Below the pieces are notes generated by a model. It searched no databases, was not told where the DNA came from, and saw only the letters and a list, made by a program, of their open reading frames with translations. This document shows, piece by piece, positions 54,393-64,000 of a DNA stretch of 64,000 nucleotides. Source of the DNA: Wenzhouxiangella marina (GTDB lineage Bacteria; Pseudomonadota; Gammaproteobacteria; Xanthomonadales; Wenzhouxiangellaceae); NCBI RefSeq assembly GCF_001187785.1, contig NZ_CP012154.1, forward strand, positions 428,501-492,500. Direction: 5' to 3'. Positions within the stretch are counted from its first letter, which is position 1. Every line of letters starts with the position of its first letter. The position numbers and the translations under genes were made by a program.

Positions 54393-55361
54393 ATGTCGAC
54401 TGAGTCCGTGTCCGGGAGCGCGACCGAAGCGGTCCGGCAGACCCTGGTCATCCCGCCAGAGGCCGCCGGCCGCCGGCTCGATCAGGTGCTCTCCGAGGCC
54501 TGGCGGGACTACTCGCGCAGCCGCCTGGCGGCCTGGATCCGCTCCGGCGAGATTCTACTCGATGGCCAGCCAGTCAAGCCGAAGCAAGCGGTCATGCCCG
54601 GTCAGCGGGTCGAGCTGGATGGCCGGCTCGAAGCGCACCCGGACAATCCCCGACCGCAGGACATCGAGCTCGAAGTGCTGGTCGAGGATCCGGAACTGTT
54701 CATCGTCAACAAGCCGCCGGGTCTGGTCGTGCATCCCGGCTCCGGCAATCCCGACGGCACCCTGGTCAACGCGCTGCTGCACCGTGACCCGAACCTGGCG
54801 CCCCTGCCGCGGGCCGGCCTGATTCATCGTCTCGACAAGGACACCAGCGGCTGCCTGGTGATCGCGCGCACGCTCAAGGCCCATCGGTTCCTGGTGGCGG
54901 CAATGAAGCGGCGCGAGATCAAGCGACACTACAAGGCCCTGGTCTGGGGCGAGTTGATTGCCGGAGGCACCGTTGACGAGCCCCTCGGGCGGCATCCCGT
55001 CGATCGTCGACGCCAGGTGGTCAGGCCCGACGGGCGTCGGGCCGTGACCCACTATCGAATCGACCGCCGTCTCTGTGGTGCGACCTTGCTGGACGTGGAG
55101 CTGGAGACCGGTCGAACGCACCAGATCCGGGTGCACATGGCGCATCTTCGCCATCCGATCATCGGCGACCCGGTCTATGGCCGGCGTGGCGCGCCCGCCG
55201 GCCTGAGTGAGGCGCAGCGCGACGCCTGGCAGGGATTCGGTCGTCAGGCCCTGCACGCCTGGCGAATCCGCCTGCCGCATCCGGACGGCGATCACGAGGT
55301 CAGCGCCGAGGCGCCCCTGCCGCGCGACCTGCTCGACTTGCTGGACGTGCTCGAGCCGTGA
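54393..55361 (+). CDS. rluD: 23S rRNA pseudouridine(1911/1915/1917) synthase
   Basis: RluD makes three pseudouridines in helix 69 of 23S rRNA. The product (322 residues from ATG 54393) has an N-terminal S4-like domain (RRLDQVLSEAWRDYSRSRLA), the catalytic motif LIHRLDKDTSGCLVIARTLK with the Asp, and LDVELETGRTHQIRVHMAHL followed by GHPIIGDPVYG-type sequence. An in-frame GTG at 54360 is an alternative start. It overlaps pgeF by GTGA. Confidence 0.95.
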   Translation: MSTESVSGSATEAVRQTLVIPPEAAGRRLDQVLSEAWRDYSRSRLAAWIRSGEILLDGQPVKPKQAVMPGQRVELDGRLEAHPDNPRPQDIELEVLVEDPELFIVNKPPGLVVHPGSGNPDGTLVNALLHRDPNLAPLPRAGLIHRLDKDTSGCLVIARTLKAHRFLVAAMKRREIKRHYKALVWGELIAGGTVDEPLGRHPVDRRRQVVRPDGRRAVTHYRIDRRLCGATLLDVELETGRTHQIRVHMAHLRHPIIGDPVYGRRGAPAGLSEAQRDAWQGFGRQALHAWRIRLPHPDGDHEVSAEAPLPRDLLDLLDVLEP

Positions 55362-56113
55362 AGCGCTTCGGTGTCGAGGTCCTGGTTCCCGAGTGGGCGG
55401 CACCGAGCGGCGTGTCGGCGCTGGCCACGACTCGCTCGGGAGGCGTCAGCCGTGGCCCCTGGGCAAGTTTCAATCTGGGTCTTCACTGCGGCGATGACCC
55501 GGACGCCGTGGCCGAAAATCGGCGGCGCCTGGGCGAAGGGCTGCCCGAATCGCCGCGCTGGCTGCAGCAGGTCCACGGCAGCGGCTTGATCCACCTGGAC
55601 GACTGGCGAGCCGGCATCGAAGCCGATGCGGCCTGGACGGATCGGCCGGGCCAGGTCTGCGCGATCCTGACGGCGGACTGCCTGCCGATCCTGCTCTGTG
55701 ATCGCGAAGCTCGCCTGGTGGCAGCCGTGCATGCGGGCTGGCGAGGCCTGGCGGCGGGCATTCTCGATCGCGTCGTCGAGCAACTGCCCGTGCCCGGCGA
55801 GGCCCTGCTGGCCTGGATCGGCCCGGGCATTTCGGCCGCGGCCTACGAGGTCGACGATCGTCTGCGTCAGACCTTCATCGAACTGGATGCCTCGCTGGCC
55901 GCTGCCTTTCAGTCCAGTCGCCAAGGGCACTGGCTGGCCGACCTGAAAGCGATCGCGACGCACCAGCTGCATCAGGCCGGCGTGCTCGAAATCAGCGATG
56001 CTAAGCTGTGCACCGCGAGCGATTCCGAGCGTTTCTTTTCCCATCGTCGAGACCAGGGCCGAAGCGGCCGGCAGGCCAGTCTGATCTGGCTCGACGAATC
56101 GACCGAAGCGTGA
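55358..56113 (+). CDS. pgeF: Peptidoglycan editing factor PgeF (YfiH family)
   Basis: PgeF (earlier called a polyphenol oxidase/laccase-like protein) keeps peptidoglycan composition correct by removing wrongly incorporated residues. The 251-residue protein has TTRSGGVSRGPWASFNLG, QQVHGSGLIHLDD, AILTADCLPILLCDREA with the zinc-site Cys, VAAVHAGWRGLAAGILD with the His, and FFSHRRDQGRSGRQASLIWL. The start is a GTG overlapping the rluD stop. It is followed within six bases by the GltS-like gene. Confidence 0.94.
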   Translation: MKRFGVEVLVPEWAAPSGVSALATTRSGGVSRGPWASFNLGLHCGDDPDAVAENRRRLGEGLPESPRWLQQVHGSGLIHLDDWRAGIEADAAWTDRPGQVCAILTADCLPILLCDREARLVAAVHAGWRGLAAGILDRVVEQLPVPGEALLAWIGPGISAAAYEVDDRLRQTFIELDASLAAAFQSSRQGHWLADLKAIATHQLHQAGVLEISDAKLCTASDSERFFSHRRDQGRSGRQASLIWLDESTEA

Positions 56114-56118
56114 CTTCA

Positions 56119-57642
56119 ATGAGCGAGATTCTGGATCTGTCCCTGCGCGTGCTGCAGTTCATGGCCGCCCTGTTCGTGCTGGTGATCGGCCTGCTGGTGC
56201 TCACGGGCCTGGTCCTCTGGGTGATCGATCGCACCCAGACGCGCCACAGCATTCGCCGTAACTACCCGGTGATCGGGCGTTTTCGCTACGTGTTCGAGCA
56301 CCTGGGCGAGTTCTTCCGCCAGTACTTCTTCGCCTTCGATCGCGAGGAGCTGCCCTTCAATCGCGCGCAGCGATCCTGGGTCTATCGGGCGGCGAAGAAC
56401 GTCGATCACACGGCGGCCTTCGGTTCGACCCGGGATCTCCGTCCCGAAGGCACGACGATCTTTCTCAACTGCGCCTTTCCACGTCTGGACGAGGAGTCGG
56501 CGCCGCCGGCGGAGCTGACCTTCGGCCCGGACTGTCGCTACCCCTACACCACCGACAGCTTCTTCAATATTTCCGGCATGAGCTACGGGGCGCTGTCGAA
56601 ACCGGCCGTGCAGGCCCTGTCGGCCGGTGCCGCCGAGGCGGGCATCTGGCTCAATACGGGCGAGGGGGGCTTGAGCGACTGGCATCTGGAAGGGGGCTGT
56701 GACCTGGTCTTCCAGATCGGCACGGCGAAATTCGGGGTCCGGGACGCGGACGGCAATCTCAGTGAGGAGGCGCTGGCGCGCATCGCATCGATCGAACGCG
56801 TCCGCATGTTCGAGCTCAAGCTGGCCCAGGGCGCCAAGCCGGGCAAGGGCGGGATTCTACCCAAGGCCAAGATCACCGACGAGATCGCCCGGATTCGCAT
56901 GGTCAGCAAGGATCAGGATGCGATCAGTCCGAATCGCCATCGCGAGATCGCCAACGTCGAGGAGCTGCTCGACATGATCGGCCGGATCCGGTCGATCACC
57001 GGCAAGCCCTGCGGCTTCAAGATGGTGCTGGGGCAGGCCGATGCGCTGGATGATCTCTGCCAGGCCATTCATCGTCGAGGCCCGAGCTCGGCGCCGGATT
57101 TCATCACCATCGACTCCGGTGACGGCGGCACGGGCGCCGCGCCGATGACCCTGATGGACGACGTCGGCCTGCCCCTGAGCGAGGCCTTGCCGATGCTCGT
57201 CGATAAACTCAACGAATACGGCCTCAAGTCGCGCATTCCGGTGATCGCCTCCGGCAAGCGAATCAACCCGGTCGACGTGGCCTGGGCCCTGTGCGCCGGT
57301 GCCGACGTGGTGCAGGCCGGCCGTGGTTTCATGTTCGCGCTGGGCTGCATCCAGGCCATGCAGTGCAACAAGAACACCTGCCCGACCGGTGTCACCACCC
57401 ACGACAAGCATCTGCAGCGGGGTCTCGTGCCCGAAGACAAGGCGAAGCGGGTCGCCTGGTACGCTCGCCACATGGTTCGCGAGGTCTCGATCATCGCCCA
57501 TTCCTGCGGGGTGACCCGACCGCGGCTGCTGCGCCGTGAGCATGCGCGAGTGGTCGTGTCCGGCGGGCGGTCGGTGCTGTTGAGTGAACTCTGGCCGAAC
57601 CGGACGCCGCTCGAGCCATACCGTGATCTGGCCGATGCGTAG
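56119..57642 (+). CDS. FMN-binding glutamate synthase-like membrane protein
   Basis: A 507-residue member of the Glu_synthase central-domain family without the glutaminase half. An N-terminal membrane helix (about residues 8-36) is followed by the FMN-barrel: FNISGMSYGALSKPAVQALS, WLNTGEGGLSDWHLEGG, KPGKGGILPKAKITDEIA, TIDSGDGGTGAAPMTLMDD and RIPVIASGKRINPVDVAWAL, and a 3Fe-4S-type Cys set in GCIQAMQCNKNTCPTGVTTH. The family includes archaeal-type GltS and functionally unassigned bacterial proteins. It overlaps the octaheme cytochrome gene by eight bases. Confidence 0.88.
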   Translation: MSEILDLSLRVLQFMAALFVLVIGLLVLTGLVLWVIDRTQTRHSIRRNYPVIGRFRYVFEHLGEFFRQYFFAFDREELPFNRAQRSWVYRAAKNVDHTAAFGSTRDLRPEGTTIFLNCAFPRLDEESAPPAELTFGPDCRYPYTTDSFFNISGMSYGALSKPAVQALSAGAAEAGIWLNTGEGGLSDWHLEGGCDLVFQIGTAKFGVRDADGNLSEEALARIASIERVRMFELKLAQGAKPGKGGILPKAKITDEIARIRMVSKDQDAISPNRHREIANVEELLDMIGRIRSITGKPCGFKMVLGQADALDDLCQAIHRRGPSSAPDFITIDSGDGGTGAAPMTLMDDVGLPLSEALPMLVDKLNEYGLKSRIPVIASGKRINPVDVAWALCAGADVVQAGRGFMFALGCIQAMQCNKNTCPTGVTTHDKHLQRGLVPEDKAKRVAWYARHMVREVSIIAHSCGVTRPRLLRREHARVVVSGGRSVLLSELWPNRTPLEPYRDLADA

Positions 57643-59461
57643 GCTGTTGCCGTTGATGCTGGTCGGCCTGCTCAGCGGGCCGAGTCACGCCGACTCGGAA
57701 TGGGCCGGTTCGGAGACCTGCCACAGCTGTCATCGCGATCAGTACAGCAGTTGGCATCGCACCTACCATCGGACGATGACCCAGGAGGCGAGTCCGGAGG
57801 CCGTACAGGGCCGTTTCGACGGCCAGCCGATCCGGGCCTGGGGCATGGAGGTGCGACCGGTGCGCCGCGGTGATCGCTACTGGTTCGAGTATTTTCGTCC
57901 GGGCGACACTGCGCCCGTGGCGCGCTACCGGGTCGAGCGGCTGGTGGGCTCGAACCGCTATCAACAGTACCTGACCCGGGAAGAAAACGGCGGCACCTAC
58001 TACCGCCTGCACCTGCTCTGGCACAACGAGGAGGAGCGCTGGGTGCACATGAACGCGGCTTTCCTCGGGCCGGATGATCAGCACTTCGATTCCAACGTCT
58101 CGGTCTGGAACCACAACTGCATCTTCTGCCACAACACGGGGCCGCAGCCAGGGGTCGTCAACTACGACGAGATGCTGGCCCGCGCGAGCGCCGGCCAGGC
58201 GGTGGATTCGGCCAGCGAGGCGCGCTACGAGTCCAGCGTCGCCGAACTGGGGATTGCCTGTGAGGCCTGCCATGGTCCGGCGCAGGACCACGTCGACAAG
58301 CAGTCGAACTGGCTGACCCGCCTCGCACACACCCTGAGCGGCCGCAGTGATGGCACGGTCGTCACCCCGGACCACCTCGAGCAGGATCGGGCCAATCAGG
58401 TCTGTGGTCAGTGCCACGGACAGCGCCTGCCGGTGGACGGCGAGATGCTTCGTCGCTTCATCGACGAGGGGCCGGTCTATCGCGCCGGCGATGACCTGTT
58501 CGAGTCCGTCGAGCTGGTCTGGCCGGAGACGCCCAATCCGATGACCGGGCACGCGGACGATCTGTTCGGGCTGCGCTTCTGGCCCGACCGCACGCCGCGG
58601 CTCAGCGCCTACGAATACCAGGGGCTGACCCTGTCGAAGTGTCACGAGGAATCGGAACTGACCTGCATGAGCTGCCACGACATGCACGGCGGTGACCGGC
58701 ACGGCATGATCAGCGAACAGGCCCGCGCCGGCGCACCCTGCCTGGCCTGTCACCAGGAGCTGGCCGAGGACATCGAGGCGCATACGCACCATCCCGTCGA
58801 TGGTGAAGGATCGAACTGCTATTCCTGTCATATGCCGGAGGTGGTCTACGGGGTGATGGAGATTCACCGGTCCCATCGCATCGAAGTGCCGGCGCCTGCC
58901 GAACAGGCGGCGGCGGGTCGACCGAATGCCTGCAACCTCTGCCACCTGGACCAGTCGGTCGCCTGGGCAGAGGCAGAAACCGCTCGGTTGTGGGAGCGAG
59001 ACGCGCTGCCCGTCGAACGTGCCGATGGCGCCGATCCCCGGCTCCCCGATGGCGTGGCCCGCCTGCTGGCCGGCGACCCGGTCGAGCGCGCGGTCACGGC
59101 AACGGCCATCGGCCGGGCGGTGGATCGCGGTCAGCTGGAGCATGCCGAGGATTGGCAGCCCTACCTGGTCGGGGCCATGCGCGACGACTATCCGGCCGTT
59201 CGGCGCTTCGCGCGCCGTTCCCTGGAGCAGACCGCCGAGGCCGTGCCCGCGAGTCGCGAGGCCATCGCCGCCTTTGCCCGACGCTATGACTTCATCGGGG
59301 CACCCGAGGCCCGCGAGCTGGCCCTGGCCGACCTGATGCTGCGCTATTCGACCCTGGCCGCGCCCGACTCGGATTCGGCCATCTACCTGCCGCCGGAGCG
59401 CATCGAGGCCCTCCGTCGCATCGGTCTGGAGCGCTCCGAGGCGATCAATATCGGCGAATGA
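57635..59461 (+). CDS. Octaheme c-type cytochrome, exported
   Basis: A 608-residue periplasmic protein with a signal peptide (about 1-20, ending SHA) and eight CXXCH heme-binding motifs: CHSCH, CIFCH, CEACH, CGQCH, CMSCH, CLACH, CYSCH and CNLCH, spread over about residues 29-442. The C-terminal 150 residues lack heme motifs and look HEAT-like (WQPYLVGAMRDDYPAVRRFA). The pattern resembles the cytochrome c554-type group rather than hydroxylamine oxidoreductase, and redox partner and substrate are unknown. Its start overlaps the FMN protein, so the two are coupled. Confidence 0.86.
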   Translation: MRRLLPLMLVGLLSGPSHADSEWAGSETCHSCHRDQYSSWHRTYHRTMTQEASPEAVQGRFDGQPIRAWGMEVRPVRRGDRYWFEYFRPGDTAPVARYRVERLVGSNRYQQYLTREENGGTYYRLHLLWHNEEERWVHMNAAFLGPDDQHFDSNVSVWNHNCIFCHNTGPQPGVVNYDEMLARASAGQAVDSASEARYESSVAELGIACEACHGPAQDHVDKQSNWLTRLAHTLSGRSDGTVVTPDHLEQDRANQVCGQCHGQRLPVDGEMLRRFIDEGPVYRAGDDLFESVELVWPETPNPMTGHADDLFGLRFWPDRTPRLSAYEYQGLTLSKCHEESELTCMSCHDMHGGDRHGMISEQARAGAPCLACHQELAEDIEAHTHHPVDGEGSNCYSCHMPEVVYGVMEIHRSHRIEVPAPAEQAAAGRPNACNLCHLDQSVAWAEAETARLWERDALPVERADGADPRLPDGVARLLAGDPVERAVTATAIGRAVDRGQLEHAEDWQPYLVGAMRDDYPAVRRFARRSLEQTAEAVPASREAIAAFARRYDFIGAPEARELALADLMLRYSTLAAPDSDSAIYLPPERIEALRRIGLERSEAINIGE

Positions 59462-59509
59462 ACGAAAATTGAGCCCGAGGTCGAGGCGGCCGGGCCGGGC
59501 TTGGGATAG

Positions 59510-62019
<2,510 letters not shown>

Positions 62020-62024
62020 GGTCT

Positions 62025-64000
<1,976 letters not shown>

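Overview
The window is about 64 kb of GC-rich, gene-dense chromosomal DNA from a Gram-negative gammaproteobacterium. Supporting genes are a Pseudomonas/Xanthomonas-style PilG-PilI-PilJ-ChpA chemosensory cluster for type IV pili, BamD, RluD, PgeF, YqgE-RuvX, GshB, TonB, a Xanthomonas-like KdsA and the pyrG-kdsA-eno block. A secreted protein ending in an acidic/aromatic tail (LFEDRFES) and a large Mrp-type cation/proton antiporter would suit a halophilic or alkaliphilic member of the Xanthomonadales/Wenzhouxiangella neighbourhood; that placement is inference. No rRNA, tRNA, CRISPR array or prophage was seen. Most of the window is core metabolism. The one clear mobile element is a small non-autonomous element inside a cytochrome gene.

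Layout. 1-6740: groES-groEL (minus strand, heat-shock promoter), cutA-dsbD-tlpA-like (copper tolerance and periplasmic disulfide reduction), aroQ-accB-accC (shikimate pathway and fatty-acid precursor). 6764-16529 (minus): chemosensory operon pilG-pilI-pilJ-chpA-chpC-like, whose ChpA carries a very long Glu-Ala hexanucleotide repeat. 16716-21273: gshB-tonB-like-yqgE-ruvX-pyrB, then trmB. 21374-24849: SLC13/RCK transporter, periplasmic solute-binding lipoprotein, Rieske protein and a small membrane protein. 24901-32321 (minus): ten-gene Mrp/Mnh-like antiporter operon with three NuoL/M/N-like subunits. 32450-37728: Ycf46-like AAA+ ATPase, then metK-ahcY-metF of the methyl cycle. 37750-46924: mixed single genes (CPXCG protein, isoaspartyl peptidase, MAPEG, NUDIX, beta-propeller protein, 5'-3' exonuclease, HNH nuclease, DegQ, APC permease, PPK2). 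47050-52559: large secreted endonuclease/phosphatase-fold protein, queC, and a diheme cytochrome c gene split by a 258-bp inverted-repeat element. 52578-64000: ispA and bamD (minus), the overlapping rluD-pgeF-GltS-like-octaheme cytochrome run, then pyrG-kdsA-eno and a TPR protein running off the edge.

Genes that work together: the Chp cluster should control twitching motility or surface responses. The Mrp operon should exchange Na+ or K+ for protons. DsbD and the TlpA-like thioredoxin handle periplasmic thiols and possibly cytochrome c maturation, which matters here because two multiheme c-type cytochromes are encoded. MetK, AhcY and MetF close the S-adenosylmethionine/homocysteine loop. Overlapping stop/start codons (ATGA or GTGA) are very common and define most of the operons.
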